Notes: generated from the letters alone by a model not told the origin. DNA of 64,000 nucleotides from Saprospiraceae bacterium (GCA_026982695.1 JALSGS010000056.1:1-64000); one strand, 5' to 3'. Positions 17,398-27,278 are shown, counted from the first letter of the stretch. Program-made: numbers and translations.

Positions 17398-18720
17398 ATG
17401 CGGACAATGCTAGCAGTGATCGTTTGGTTGATAGGAGGTTTAGGTGTCGTAGCTCAGGTGCCTGAATGGCTCAGTGAGGCTGTACGTGAAGATTATCCAT
17501 GGCTGGAAGGGGTGTACAAAGAGCTGCATGCACATCCTGAACTTTCCTTTTACGAATATCAGACGGCAGCTCGTTTGGCGCAGGAGTTGCGCACTTTGGG
17601 ATTTGAGGTCACAGAGCAGGTAGGCGGCACGGGCATCGTGGGCGTATTGCGCAATGGCGAAGGTCCTGTCATTTTGGTGCGTACGGATATGGATGCATTG
17701 CCAGTAGTAGAGGCGACCGGTTTACCCTATGCCAGTACGGTACGAACGAAAGACGAAGCAGGCAAGGAGGTAGGTGTGATGCACGCGTGCGGCCACGATG
17801 TGCACATGACTGTGTGGTTGGGAACTGCTCGTGCTTTGGCGCGTCATCGGGATCAGTGGTCGGGTACACTGGTATTTATAGGCCAACCAGCTGAAGAGCG
17901 CGGTGGCGGTGCAAAGGCGATGCTGGGTGATGGGCTTTATGAACGTTTCCCCTATCCCGATTATGCGTTGGCATTGCATGTCAGTTCCAATTTGCCAGCA
18001 GGCACGTTGGGCTATTGCCCGGGCTATGCGATGGCCAATGTGGATATGGTAGATATTCTGGTACGAGGTCGTGGTGGCCATGGCGCCTACCCACACACGA
18101 CAATTGATCCGATCGTGTTGTCAGCTCGGATTATTATGGCTTTGCAAACAATTGTGAGCCGAGAGCTATCGCCTATTGAGCCAGCAGTACTCACTGTCGG
18201 TGCCATTCATGGCGGTACTAAGGGGAATGTCATTCCCGATGAGGTAGCGTTGCAGCTTACTTTGCGCTCTTACAAAGAGGAAGTGCGCTTGGCCTTGATC
18301 GAGAAGATCAAGCGCATCTGTCAGGGTGAGGCCATGTCTGCAGGTTTGTCGCAAGCTCAATGGCCCCAGGTCAAGGTGCGTGCTGAACATACGCCGGCAT
18401 TGTACAATGATCCTTCACTAACGCAGGAAATCGTCCAGGTATTTCGCGCTGCATTTGGCGACAGCCTCGTAGTGCAGCTCGACCCCGAGATGGTAGGCGA
18501 AGACTTTGCCCGCTATGGCCTTACTGAGCCTCGTGTGCCCATTTTTATGTTTCGGCTTGGTGCGGCCAATCCAGTTTTGATTGAGCAAGCTCAACGTGGG
18601 GAAGCAGTACTACCTTCCTTGCACTCGGCACAGTTTGCACCACTGCCTGAGCCCACGATCCAGGCAGGGGTGCAGGCAATGACTATGGCAGTGTACCATC
18701 TATTGCGCCAAGGCCACTAA
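17398..18720 (+). CDS. M20 family amidohydrolase (metallopeptidase), secreted
   Basis: The ATG at 17398 gives 440 residues with a signal peptide (MRTMLAVIVWLIGGLGVVAQ). The frame is open 55 codons further up, but without a signal. It belongs to M20D (hippurate/N-acyl-amino-acid hydrolases). Metal-site motifs are the RTDMDALP segment, C131-G-H133-D and QPAEE (Glu166/167). The dimerisation insert contains GRGGHGAYPHTTIDPI, and the last metal ligand region is VGEDFARYGL. It probably hydrolyses N-acyl amino acids or dipeptides in the periplasm. The end overlaps the convergent epimerase gene by 38 bp. Confidence 0.92.
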   Translation: MRTMLAVIVWLIGGLGVVAQVPEWLSEAVREDYPWLEGVYKELHAHPELSFYEYQTAARLAQELRTLGFEVTEQVGGTGIVGVLRNGEGPVILVRTDMDALPVVEATGLPYASTVRTKDEAGKEVGVMHACGHDVHMTVWLGTARALARHRDQWSGTLVFIGQPAEERGGGAKAMLGDGLYERFPYPDYALALHVSSNLPAGTLGYCPGYAMANVDMVDILVRGRGGHGAYPHTTIDPIVLSARIIMALQTIVSRELSPIEPAVLTVGAIHGGTKGNVIPDEVALQLTLRSYKEEVRLALIEKIKRICQGEAMSAGLSQAQWPQVKVRAEHTPALYNDPSLTQEIVQVFRAAFGDSLVVQLDPEMVGEDFARYGLTEPRVPIFMFRLGAANPVLIEQAQRGEAVLPSLHSAQFAPLPEPTIQAGVQAMTMAVYHLLRQGH

Positions 18721-19639
18721 TGTTTTTTGGCTTTGAAAAGAGCTGCGCCAAAGCTTGCTCTAAAAGCGGGTGCTGAAACTGGAAATCGGTTTGTTCCAGC
18801 CATCGGCGGGGGCACACGCGCGTGCTATGCAGTAGCAAATCGGCCATTTGCCCCATAGCTAGGCGTATTAGCTTGGCAGGGATGGGAAGGCTGATTGCTG
18901 GACGGCCCAGTGCGTGGGCTAGGGTTTTGACAAAAACCTTTAATTGGACAGGATTTGGACTTACGCCGTTCCAGGGACCTGTAGCGCTGCGGTGTTCGAT
19001 CAAGTAATAGATCATGTGCACTAGGTCGTGCACATGGATCCAGCTAAACCACTGTTGGCCACGGCCAAAGTAGGGAGCTAACCCCAAGCGTGCCGAAAAG
19101 GTCATGGGTTTGAGTGTACCCCCTTCGCGAGCCAGTACCATGCCGATGCGCAGGCGCGCTGTAGGAATGCCTAAGGCAGCAATTTCCTCGGCAGCAGCCT
19201 CCCATTGTTGGGCCAGCGTGCTCAAAAAGCCAACCGACTGTGGCTGGCTCCATTCATCTACCCATTCGTCGGCACTATTGCCGTAGTAACCGATAGCAGA
19301 AGCAGCAATGTAGCGCTGGGGCAAGGTATCTTGGCGGCTTAAGGCATCGCGCAATAAGCGCGTGGCCGCTACACGGCTGGCAATAAGCTCAGCTTTGCGC
19401 CCTTTCGTCCAAGGGCGGTTGGCAATGTTGGCTCCAGCTAAATTGATAAGCGTGTCGACACCTTTGAGTGCTGCCAAATCAATGTAGCGTTTAGTTATGT
19501 CCCATTTAAAAGCAGGAAGATGGCCTACTTGGTGGGGCCGGCGCGATAATAATCGCACTTCGTGCCCTTGCTTGCGCAAAAAAGTACTTAGGTGAGTGCC
19601 TATTAGCCCCGTGCCGCCAGCAATCAGTATGGTGTACAT
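18683..19639 (-). CDS. TIGR01777 family NAD(P)-dependent epimerase
   Basis: The ATG at 19639 gives 318 residues starting MYTILIAGGTGLIGTHL, so the Rossmann GGTGLIG motif sits at the N-terminus as expected. An upstream in-frame start would add 10 unlikely residues. Further family features are LINLAGANIANRPWTKGRK, the SAIGYYGNS motif with the SDR tyrosine, and the C-terminal DUF1731 segment (CPRRWLEQTDFQFQHP). Relatives include YfcH and eukaryotic SDR39U1. The substrate is unknown. The C-terminal tail lies within the end of the convergent M20 gene. Confidence 0.92.
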   Translation of the reverse strand: MYTILIAGGTGLIGTHLSTFLRKQGHEVRLLSRRPHQVGHLPAFKWDITKRYIDLAALKGVDTLINLAGANIANRPWTKGRKAELIASRVAATRLLRDALSRQDTLPQRYIAASAIGYYGNSADEWVDEWSQPQSVGFLSTLAQQWEAAAEEIAALGIPTARLRIGMVLAREGGTLKPMTFSARLGLAPYFGRGQQWFSWIHVHDLVHMIYYLIEHRSATGPWNGVSPNPVQLKVFVKTLAHALGRPAISLPIPAKLIRLAMGQMADLLLHSTRVCPRRWLEQTDFQFQHPLLEQALAQLFSKPKNISGLGAIDGTLP

Positions 19640-19810
19640 AAGCGTGAATCGCTGTTTGTGAGTAACCAAGCCCTACCTGCCCCTTTGTGCGATGGATACC
19701 TTGTGTCGGTAAAAAGTACTTGAGAATTTCACATGACAATTTTTCAATTGTGATATTTGCTCTGCACAACTGGGAAAGTGCTATTTTGCCACTTCAACAA
19801 TTCGAAGTTA

Positions 19811-21589
19811 ATGCGAATTCCAAGATTTCTGATCCTATTCTTTGTCGTCGGTGTGTTTTCCTGTACCGACGAGCCTACTACTACGCCTCAACATGGATTT
19901 GAAGTAGTCGTGCGATTGCCGGCTGATGTAGATAAGCTTAACCCGCTGACCTATAGCTCGGCATATGCACTTCAAGTCTTTGAGTTGACCCACCAACCCA
20001 TGATGAATTTCAACCCCGAGACCTTAGAGCTCGATCCAGTGCTTATCAAGGGACGCCCAGTAAGTGAAGAAATTTTGGACGGGCCATGGGCTGGTGGCGT
20101 GGCCTATACATTTGAGTTGCTCGACGAAGCTGTATGGGACAATGGCCGCCCCATTACGGGCTACGATGTAGATTTTTCCCTTAAGGCATTATTCAATCCA
20201 CATGTCCAGGCTCAGCGATTGCGCCCTTATCTGGAGATGGTGCGCCAGGTGCGCGTCGATCCAGCTAACCCCAAGCGTTTCACTATTCTCACTGATCGCA
20301 AATACATTCTGGGTGAAGCTGCAGTGAGCAATGTAACTGTATTGCCTGAGTACGTATATGACCCCGATTCCCTCATGCGCGCTTATGTGCTCACGGACTT
20401 GACCGACCCAGCACAGATGAGCCGTTGGGAGGCTGACACTGTGCTGATGCGCTTCGCAGAGGCCTTTAATAGTGTGACGTATGCGCGCGATCCGCGCCAT
20501 ATTGTCGGCTCTGGCCCTTATCGACTAGTTGAGTGGGTAAGCAGCGAGCGTTTGGTATTGGAAAAGAAAACCGACTGGTGGGGCGATGCTTTATCGGATC
20601 GATATCCTATGCTGGTAGCACGGCCTCAACGCATTGTCTTTAAAGTGATTCCAGATGCTTCTGCAGCGACTTTAGCTGTACGCACGCAAGGCTTTGATGT
20701 ATCTGCCCAGATGGATGTACAAGATTTTCTCACTTTGCGTGAAGATCCTCAGGTAGCTGCTCACTATAACTTTTTCACTCCACCTACCAATATTTACTAC
20801 TTTATTTACCTGAATATGCAGCAACCCAAATTGAGCGATCGGCGTGTGCGGCGTGCACTGGCACATTTGGTCGATGTAGATGCAATAATCAATGAGGCTT
20901 TTAATGGCTTGGGCATACGCATCAATGGTCCGATCCATCCGGATAAGGCCTATTACGATCGCTCATTGCCCTTTATCGCGTATGACCCGGAGCGGGCGCG
21001 CGCATTATTGGCCCAAGCGGGTTGGACCGACACCAATGGCAATGGTATTGTGGACAAAGAACTCGGCGGGCAACGTATTGAATTGGAGTTGTCATTTATC
21101 ATCAATACGGGGAGCAAGTTTGCAGAAGAGCTGGCACTTATGGTGCAGGCACAAGCGCGCCGTGGAGGAGTGGCCATCGAGGTGTTGCCCCAGGATGTAA
21201 GTGCCTTGCGCCAGGCACTTGTACAGCGCAACTTTGAGCTGGCAGCAGGAGCTTTTGCAACAGATCCCACTTCATACGACGACCTTAAGCAACTTTATCA
21301 TTCTACGAGTGATCGCCCCGATGGCTTCAATCGATTTGGCTTGCATAACCCAAGACTCGACAGTTTGCTCGATCAGATTCAAGTGACCTTGGAAAAAGAC
21401 AAGCTTTTTGCGTTGTACAAGGAGTTGCAACGCATCATTTATGAAGAGCAGCCGCAGATTTTCCTGTTTATTCCTCAAGAGCGCATCGTGATCCACAAGC
21501 GCTTTGAAGCGCAACCTACGGCGCGCAAACCCGGCTATTACGTACCCCATTTCAAACTCCGAGAAACAGTGCCACCTGTCGAGGAGTGA
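19811..21589 (+). CDS. Peptide/oligopeptide ABC transporter substrate-binding lipoprotein
   Basis: The ATG at 19811 gives 592 residues with a lipoprotein signal (lipobox VFSC, Cys18). The rest is a family 5 extracellular solute-binding protein: YTFELLDEAVWDNGRPITGYDVDFSLKA near residue 95-125, GSGPYRLVEW, YFIYLNMQQPKLSDRRVRRALAHLVD, and a Ca-like DTNGNGIVDKE insert before the C-terminal lobe. Such proteins bind peptides or other small molecules for import. The permease gene begins 105 bp downstream on the same strand. No ATPase gene is nearby. Attachment by lipid, in place of a free periplasmic form, fits a Bacteroidota DppA/OppA homologue. Confidence 0.9.
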   Translation: MRIPRFLILFFVVGVFSCTDEPTTTPQHGFEVVVRLPADVDKLNPLTYSSAYALQVFELTHQPMMNFNPETLELDPVLIKGRPVSEEILDGPWAGGVAYTFELLDEAVWDNGRPITGYDVDFSLKALFNPHVQAQRLRPYLEMVRQVRVDPANPKRFTILTDRKYILGEAAVSNVTVLPEYVYDPDSLMRAYVLTDLTDPAQMSRWEADTVLMRFAEAFNSVTYARDPRHIVGSGPYRLVEWVSSERLVLEKKTDWWGDALSDRYPMLVARPQRIVFKVIPDASAATLAVRTQGFDVSAQMDVQDFLTLREDPQVAAHYNFFTPPTNIYYFIYLNMQQPKLSDRRVRRALAHLVDVDAIINEAFNGLGIRINGPIHPDKAYYDRSLPFIAYDPERARALLAQAGWTDTNGNGIVDKELGGQRIELELSFIINTGSKFAEELALMVQAQARRGGVAIEVLPQDVSALRQALVQRNFELAAGAFATDPTSYDDLKQLYHSTSDRPDGFNRFGLHNPRLDSLLDQIQVTLEKDKLFALYKELQRIIYEEQPQIFLFIPQERIVIHKRFEAQPTARKPGYYVPHFKLRETVPPVEE

Positions 21590-21694
21590 TATTTTTAGCA
21601 CATAAAAAGTAGAAAGGGCAATTGAGGTGGCTATGAAGTGGGAACAAGATGAGTTTGAATTGGTGCAGGTGCTTATACTAAACCCTTGCATGTG

Positions 21695-23119
21695 ATGTAT
21701 TTGCTTCAGCGGCTGTTTTTGTCTTTGCTTACCTTGTGGGTGTTGTCCATGGTGGTGTATGGGCTTAGTACCTTGGCACCAGGTGATCCCGTATTGCGAT
21801 TTTTACCTGAAGAGCCCACACAAGCAGGTGCAGCACGCATGGCACATGCCGAGCGACAATACCTGCGGACAGCTGCTACCTTGGGGTTGGACAAACCACC
21901 TTTTTATTTCAGTATTCGGCCAGCTGCATGGCCCGATACCTTATATCGCATCATGCCCCTGACGCGCCGTCAGGCGCTTGATCATCTAATTGGTATTTAC
22001 GGCAACTGGCCCTACATCCAGCAATGGCATTGGGCTGTAAATGGGCTAAAACACGCTTTGGCGCAATTGCCTGCTTCCAGTAACCGCCTGGTGCGCAATG
22101 AGGCACAGCGCCTGGTAGCTTCCTTAGCCATAGCTGACAACCCCCTGATTGTACGGACTACTTTGCGCCAGTTGCTCGAAGTAGCTGTTGCTGATAGCAC
22201 TATTGCACCTCAGCTCGAACCACTGGTCGAACAGGCTAGCCTGGCCTTTGCGCGTGTGGAAGATCACGCTACCCCTCAGCGCTGTTATGTGCCCGACTTC
22301 AAGTGGTACGGCTTTGACAATCGCTATCAGTGGTGGATGGGACAGCTGCTGAGTGGCTCAATGGGGATTTCACTACTCGATGCTCGGCCTGTACGCGATA
22401 AATTGAGCGATGCACTTGTGTGGACGCTCATGCTCAATGCATTTTCCTTGGGCTTAGTCTGGGTGTTGGGCATTCCGTTGGGATTGTGGATGGGCGTTCA
22501 GCCAGGCGCGCGCTTGCCCAAAATGGTAGCTATGCTGCTCGACTTATTATACAGCATGCCACCTATATGGGTAGCTATGCTGCTATTGGTATTCTTCGCC
22601 ACACCTATGTTCGGCATGAATTGGTTTGCAGGGATATGGTTGTCTGAAGTGCCAGTACATGCCAGCATCGGCCAACGCCTTGCAGCAATGAGCCGACATA
22701 TGATACTGCCTGTATTTTGTCTTACCTATCCCATTTTGGCCTTTTTCTCCAGGCAGTTGCGCAGTAGCATGCAGCATGCCATGCAACAGCAATATGTGCA
22801 GGCAGCGCGTGCACGGGGGTTGAATGAGCGCGTAGTCGTATGGCGGCATGCGTTCCGCAACGCCCTCTTCCCACTCATTACGTTGGGAGGACAAATGGTG
22901 CCTCGACTTTTTGCCGGTTCCGTCATTATTGAGACGATCTTCAATATCCCCGGTTTGGGCCGACTGATCTACGATTCCATCCTGCGACAAGATTGGCCCG
23001 TAACTTTTGCTGGCGTAATGCTCACGGCCGCGCTGACGATTGTGGGCTATTTGTTGAGTGATGTGCTGTACCATCGGGCTGATCCGCGTGTGCGCTTGGG
23101 CCTACAGCCTTCATCATAA
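21695..23119 (+). CDS. DppB-type ABC transporter permease with large periplasmic insertion
   Basis: I chose the ATG at 21695 (474 residues). A TTG three codons earlier would also be in frame. TM1 is at residues 3-24, followed by the family motif LAPGDPV. The expected LGLDKPPFYF (63-72) is reached, but the matching segment YQWWMGQLLSGSMGISL only appears at 211-227. About 130 mostly helical residues therefore separate elements that are adjacent in ordinary DppB proteins. Four to five further helices follow, with the EAA loop QYVQAARARGLNERVVVWRHAFRNALFP at 367-394. It is coupled to the binding lipoprotein upstream. The second permease and the ATPases must be encoded elsewhere. Confidence 0.9.
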   Translation: MYLLQRLFLSLLTLWVLSMVVYGLSTLAPGDPVLRFLPEEPTQAGAARMAHAERQYLRTAATLGLDKPPFYFSIRPAAWPDTLYRIMPLTRRQALDHLIGIYGNWPYIQQWHWAVNGLKHALAQLPASSNRLVRNEAQRLVASLAIADNPLIVRTTLRQLLEVAVADSTIAPQLEPLVEQASLAFARVEDHATPQRCYVPDFKWYGFDNRYQWWMGQLLSGSMGISLLDARPVRDKLSDALVWTLMLNAFSLGLVWVLGIPLGLWMGVQPGARLPKMVAMLLDLLYSMPPIWVAMLLLVFFATPMFGMNWFAGIWLSEVPVHASIGQRLAAMSRHMILPVFCLTYPILAFFSRQLRSSMQHAMQQQYVQAARARGLNERVVVWRHAFRNALFPLITLGGQMVPRLFAGSVIIETIFNIPGLGRLIYDSILRQDWPVTFAGVMLTAALTIVGYLLSDVLYHRADPRVRLGLQPSS

Positions 23120-23145
23120 GTGGGCTTTCGCCAAAAAGCCTACTC

Positions 23146-24678
23146 TCAGAAAGGCACATCCTCATCCGGATCGACGCGCAACGAGTCGTCGTTCATCTTT
23201 GAAGGTACCTGGATGAAATTGCCCGTTTCGTCAAAAGGATGGGATAATCCACCAATGAGGAAAGGATCAGTTGGTTCACTAAATAGCCCAAAGTCTTTCT
23301 CAAACCGAAGCTTAACTGTATCTACAGGGCCATTGCGGTGCTTGGCAATGATCAGCTCTGTAATACCAATCAATGATTCGCCTTCTTCAGATTCAGTCAT
23401 GCCGTAATACTCAGGCCGGTAGAGAAAAGACACTATGTCGGCATCTTGTTCTATGGCACCCGATTCGCGTAGGTCCGATAATTGAGGGCGCTTTTCGCCA
23501 CCACGTGTTTCTACTGCACGGCTGAGTTGGGAAAGGGCAATGACAGGTACATTGAGCTCTTTGGCCAGTGCTTTGAGCGCTCTTGAAATGGAGCTGATTT
23601 CCTGCTCTCGGTTGCTTTTGCGTGTGTCGGGCCCACCCGACATGAGTTGCAAGTAATCGATGACGATTAGCTGGATGTCGTGTTTGTTTTTTAGACGGCG
23701 GCATTTGGCACGCAGTTCGAAAATGTTAATACCTGGAGTGTCATCGATGAAAATAGGAGCTTCGCTAAGTGCTTCGATGGCTTTGACCAACTGAGCCCAC
23801 TCGGCCTCGTCCAGTTTGCCGTTGCGCAACTTCGTCCCCTCGATGCGGGCTTGCATAGCCAACAGGCGTTGCATAAGTTGTAAGCTGGCCATTTCCAGTG
23901 AAAAAATGGCCACACCTTTTTGGAAATCCATAGCCACATTGCGTGCTACGTTGAGCACGAAGGCTGTCTTACCCATGGCCGGGCGCGCCGCAACGATGAT
24001 GAGATCGGAAGGCTGGAAGCCAGAAGTGAGCCGGTCTACAGAAGGGTAACCTGAAGGAATGCCCGTAAGCCCATCCGTTTTCTTTCGCAGCTCTTCCAAA
24101 TGGGTCATAAGGCGAGCAGCCAGGTTGCTGGCCGTGTCGTAGTCGCGTTTGAGATTAGTAGCTGTCACTTCGTAGAGGTGCTGTTCCACTTTGTCAAGCA
24201 AATCGAACACATCAGTCGCTTCGCTATATGCTTCTTGTAATACTTGCGTAGCAATGTGGATCAGCTGCCGCATCATGTGCTTTTGCGCGATAATGCGTGC
24301 ATGGTGCTCGATATTGGCTGAAGAAGCTACGCGTAAGGATAGCTCGGACAAATAGGCGCGCCCCCCAGCGGCTTCTAACTCGCCCTGCTTGGCTAGCTGG
24401 TCAGCCACAGTAAGGACGTCAATAGGTCGCGATTGGGTAAACAGATTGACCATGGCTTTGTACACCATGCTGTGGCGTTCGTCGTAGAAACTGTCCGGAC
24501 TGAGGATGTCCATTACATCGTGAAAGGCATCTCGGTCGAGTAGCAATGCGCCCAATACTGCCTGCTCCACCTCCAGGGCTTGTGGTGGCATTTTGGCCAT
24601 TAGGGCTGCCGTGCTACTAGGCCGAATTTTGGGATCAGCCTGATTTATGTTGCTGCGCTTGCGAGGTTGTTCTGCCAT
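23146..24678 (-). CDS. dnaB: Replicative DNA helicase DnaB
   Basis: The ATG at 24678 gives 510 residues. The frame is open another 28 codons without conservation. DnaB is the hexameric 5'-3' helicase that unwinds the fork. The N-terminal domain contains PPQALEVEQAVLGALLLDRD (31-50). The RecA-like core has Walker A ARPAMGKT (231-238), Walker B LIVIDYLQLM, the arginine-finger region and the LSQLSRAVE motif. The C-terminus is a short acidic tail (DDSLRVDPDEDVPF) of the type that often binds partners. No intein or other insert is present. It converges with the permease gene, 26 bp away. Confidence 0.97.
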   Translation of the reverse strand: MAEQPRKRSNINQADPKIRPSSTAALMAKMPPQALEVEQAVLGALLLDRDAFHDVMDILSPDSFYDERHSMVYKAMVNLFTQSRPIDVLTVADQLAKQGELEAAGGRAYLSELSLRVASSANIEHHARIIAQKHMMRQLIHIATQVLQEAYSEATDVFDLLDKVEQHLYEVTATNLKRDYDTASNLAARLMTHLEELRKKTDGLTGIPSGYPSVDRLTSGFQPSDLIIVAARPAMGKTAFVLNVARNVAMDFQKGVAIFSLEMASLQLMQRLLAMQARIEGTKLRNGKLDEAEWAQLVKAIEALSEAPIFIDDTPGINIFELRAKCRRLKNKHDIQLIVIDYLQLMSGGPDTRKSNREQEISSISRALKALAKELNVPVIALSQLSRAVETRGGEKRPQLSDLRESGAIEQDADIVSFLYRPEYYGMTESEEGESLIGITELIIAKHRNGPVDTVKLRFEKDFGLFSEPTDPFLIGGLSHPFDETGNFIQVPSKMNDDSLRVDPDEDVPF

Positions 24679-24900
24679 GACTTTTTTGTCTGAAAGCACC
24701 GGTGAATATGCTGACAAAGCTAAGAGGTTGGGACACGCAACGAAAGTCAAATTTTCCACCACCTGTGTGAGTCTGTGTGGGAAAAGGCATGCATGTGCCT
24801 TTGGGGGTTGTGACTTTGGTGTGTAGTTTTGTGTAAGTCAACAGGTTATGTCGTTTTTGGAGCTGTGGAAAAACATTGTGGACACAAAGAGAATTTGAGT

Positions 24901-25569
24901 CTAATGATCGAATGACTCCAAGCGACGCCTGATTTCTTCTACGGCTTTTTTCTGTATTTCGATGCGCAATTGAGTTTCTTCTTGGGCTTTTTTGTTTTTT
25001 GCAATGTTTTGCTTCATTTTCTGGATGGTTTCCTCGGCTTTTCGGATGGCTTCTTCGTATTTTCCCTTATCGCGTTGGAGGCGCATGAGTTCGCGTTCCA
25101 ACTCCTTGAGCTTTTTTTGTTGCGCCTCGAGTTCTTCCTGGGTAAGGCTTTTTTGCACATAACGCTCGAATTGTTGCAAGATGGCTACGGCACCTTCATA
25201 AGCTTTGGGATGATTGTGAGGGGCAACAAAACTGCCATCCCGTAGTTGGAACCACACGTTGAGTTCACTTTCATTCGAACTGGTTTTTTCTATTTGTGCA
25301 TATACGTTGACCGGATCAGTGCCCCCTACAGCAATCATCTCAATGCCAGTAGCTAGCCATTCACCTTCGCCTTTGACCTTTTTAGTCTTGCCATCATATG
25401 TTTTGAGGAAATCGCGCCACAAGCGCTCTATGTCATGCGCCTCGGCAGGCAAATCTAATTCCAGTGCGGGATATACCCCCAACGACATAGGTTTTTCCAC
25501 AGCAGTAGGCTGGGCACAAAGTGAGGTACTTGCAAAGATCCAACAGCAAAGGATGAACGTAGACTTCAT
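24901..25569 (-). CDS. Hypothetical secreted coiled-coil protein
   Basis: A 222-residue protein with a signal peptide ending LCAQ (about 1-19). Residues 30-135 look like a compact alpha/beta domain (ALELDLPAEAHDIERLWRDFL, then WLATGIEMIAVGG and VWFQLRDGSFVAP). From about residue 138 to the end it is one long charged coiled coil rich in Glu, Lys and Gln, with heptads such as LKELERELMRLQRDKGKYEEA. I know similar orphan proteins in Bacteroidota but no function. It is transcribed in the same direction as dnaB, 222 bp upstream, with no sign of coupling. Confidence 0.75.
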   Translation of the reverse strand: MKSTFILCCWIFASTSLCAQPTAVEKPMSLGVYPALELDLPAEAHDIERLWRDFLKTYDGKTKKVKGEGEWLATGIEMIAVGGTDPVNVYAQIEKTSSNESELNVWFQLRDGSFVAPHNHPKAYEGAVAILQQFERYVQKSLTQEELEAQQKKLKELERELMRLQRDKGKYEEAIRKAEETIQKMKQNIAKNKKAQEETQLRIEIQKKAVEEIRRRLESFDH

Positions 25570-25990
25570 GCGGGTATTGAGGTTTAGTTATACCGTAAAG
25601 AAAAGCTAAGTTAAGGGGTAGCAAAGCGTTTAAAGCAATTCCTTTGTATCAATTGTTTACTGGAGTAAAATGTTTACCTAAAACGATAATCCTTAAGTAC
25701 TGAATGTGGTTGAACGACATATTGAAGGTATTTTGCAGCACCTATTACCAGGCATCTGAATCCGTTTATTTTGCCAATATTTGCACATGCACCTCAGCGT
25801 CTTGTCTTGTAGTTGATCATTTTGGGTATAAAGCTGGCTTGCTATCTTTACCTCAATAGGTGGACCAGGCTGTCAGTGTCGCGTGGATAAAAGCACATGG
25901 GTGAATGCCTTTGGCGACATGCAGTGCTTATGTGGCAAGTGTCAGCTGTGATTAAGTACACAAAGTTGATTGTCCCATAGAAACCAAGAT
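25570..25990. other. 421-bp intergenic region between divergent genes
   Basis: It separates the coiled-coil protein gene (minus) from the phosphatase gene (plus). A TATCTTTA near 25843 resembles a weak -7 element for the phosphatase. I see no gene, repeat or structured RNA. Confidence 0.5.
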
Positions 25991-27256
25991 ATGCCATCGT
26001 CGCTTCATAGTAGCTCGCTGGTCAGCCGCATGGAGGAGCTTGAGCGAGCGCTCAATCTCAAGCAGCTCCAGATCAATAGGTTGCTCAATATCACTCAGGC
26101 GATCAATAACAACGTGCCTGCGCAAGGGCTGTTCGACATGTACCGTTCCTTTTTGAGCTGGGAAATGGGTATTCGTCGCATGGCGCTCTTCTTTCGACAG
26201 CAAAACAAGTGGCACTGCACTTCATCTATTGGCATCGATGAACAGAGTATTCCGCCAGATATTGCCAAATATTTTCCTTCGTTTAAGCGCATCAACAACT
26301 TATTGCCAGAAGATGAGCCCTTTTTTGCCCAGTTTGACATGGTCATCCCCGTGTATCACAAACAGACACCTTTGGCATTTGTCTTTATCGGGGATCTGGA
26401 GGGGGAAGGCCTATTTAGCAAAGTGCAGTTTATCACTACGATTACCAACATTGTAGCGGTAGCTATTGAAAACAAGCGCTTGTTCAAGCGCCAGCTGGAA
26501 CAGGAGCGTCTCAAACAAGAAATGAGATTAGCTGCTGAAATGCAACGCATGTTGGTGCCCAGCCAATTGCCACATACGCCGAATTATCAATTAGCCAGTA
26601 TTTATAGGCCTCAGCTGGGAGTAGGAGGTGACTACTTCGATTTTATCGAGCAAAATGGGCGGCACTTGGTGTTTTGCATTGGTGACATTACAGGTAAGGG
26701 TATGGCAGCCGCACTGCTCATGGCTAGTTTTCAAGGCACCTTTCACAGTTTGGTACATCACTACGAAACGCTTGATACACTAGTACGGGCTCTCAATACA
26801 GCAGTAGTGCGTACCACCGGCGGCGACCGATTTCTGACACTCTTTTTGGCTAAATACGATTCTCAGACTCACATGCTGGAATACATCAATGCAGGGCATA
26901 CAGCTCCTCTTTTGGCCATGAGTGGGCAAGTTGTGCCCTTAGATAAAGGTTGTACTTTCTTGGGGTCGTTTTCTGAATTGCCTTCTATAGAAGTGGGACG
27001 CATTGCGTTGAGTGATGAAGCTTTGTTAGTCAGCTTTACAGATGGCTTTTCCGACTTGCGCAACGACAAAGGAGAGTTCCTCGACGATGTGTTCCGTCCT
27101 GAGTTTTTGCTGGCACACCAACAGCTGGATGCCAAGCAGTTCAACGAAGTACTGCTCAACCACATAGAGCAGTTTGCAGAAGGAAAAGATTGGCCTGACG
27201 ACTTCACTGTACTGACTTGTAAGTTTTTCCCTACTTCGCGTGGGCAGGGTAAATAG
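25991..27256 (+). CDS. GAF-like sensor with SpoIIE/PP2C serine phosphatase domain
   Basis: I use the ATG at 25991 (421 residues). A TTG seven codons upstream is possible. A short N-terminal coiled coil (12-38) leads to a GAF-like domain (about 40-160) without obvious cofactor ligands. A linking helix (160-190) and a PPM/SpoIIE phosphatase domain (195-421) follow. Metal-binding aspartates lie in GVGGDYFDF (Asp214) and IGDITGKG (Asp232), with later motifs YINAGHTAPLL, LVSFTDGFSD and DDFTVL. Proteins of this RsbU-like layout dephosphorylate anti-sigma-factor antagonists in stress signalling. No STAS or HATPase partner is adjacent. It probably shares a transcript with the TPR gene 22 bp downstream. 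Confidence 0.9.
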   Translation: MPSSLHSSSLVSRMEELERALNLKQLQINRLLNITQAINNNVPAQGLFDMYRSFLSWEMGIRRMALFFRQQNKWHCTSSIGIDEQSIPPDIAKYFPSFKRINNLLPEDEPFFAQFDMVIPVYHKQTPLAFVFIGDLEGEGLFSKVQFITTITNIVAVAIENKRLFKRQLEQERLKQEMRLAAEMQRMLVPSQLPHTPNYQLASIYRPQLGVGGDYFDFIEQNGRHLVFCIGDITGKGMAAALLMASFQGTFHSLVHHYETLDTLVRALNTAVVRTTGGDRFLTLFLAKYDSQTHMLEYINAGHTAPLLAMSGQVVPLDKGCTFLGSFSELPSIEVGRIALSDEALLVSFTDGFSDLRNDKGEFLDDVFRPEFLLAHQQLDAKQFNEVLLNHIEQFAEGKDWPDDFTVLTCKFFPTSRGQGK

Positions 27257-27261
27257 TATTC

Positions 27262-27268
27262 AAGGAGG
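27262..27268 (+). promoter_or_regulatory. Rare Shine-Dalgarno sequence
   Basis: AAGGAGG lies 10 nt before the ATG at 27279 and fixes that start over the upstream GTG at 27240. Strong ribosome binding sites like this are almost absent elsewhere in the window. An out-of-frame ATG at 27271 opens only 20 codons. Confidence 0.6.
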
Positions 27269-27278
27269 AAATGTGTCA

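Noticed and set aside
23119-23150. Hairpin AGTGGGCTTT / AAAGCCTACT between convergent permease and dnaB genes
   Set aside because: One G-U pair and no T-tract on either strand. It may be chance, and it is partly inside gene ends.
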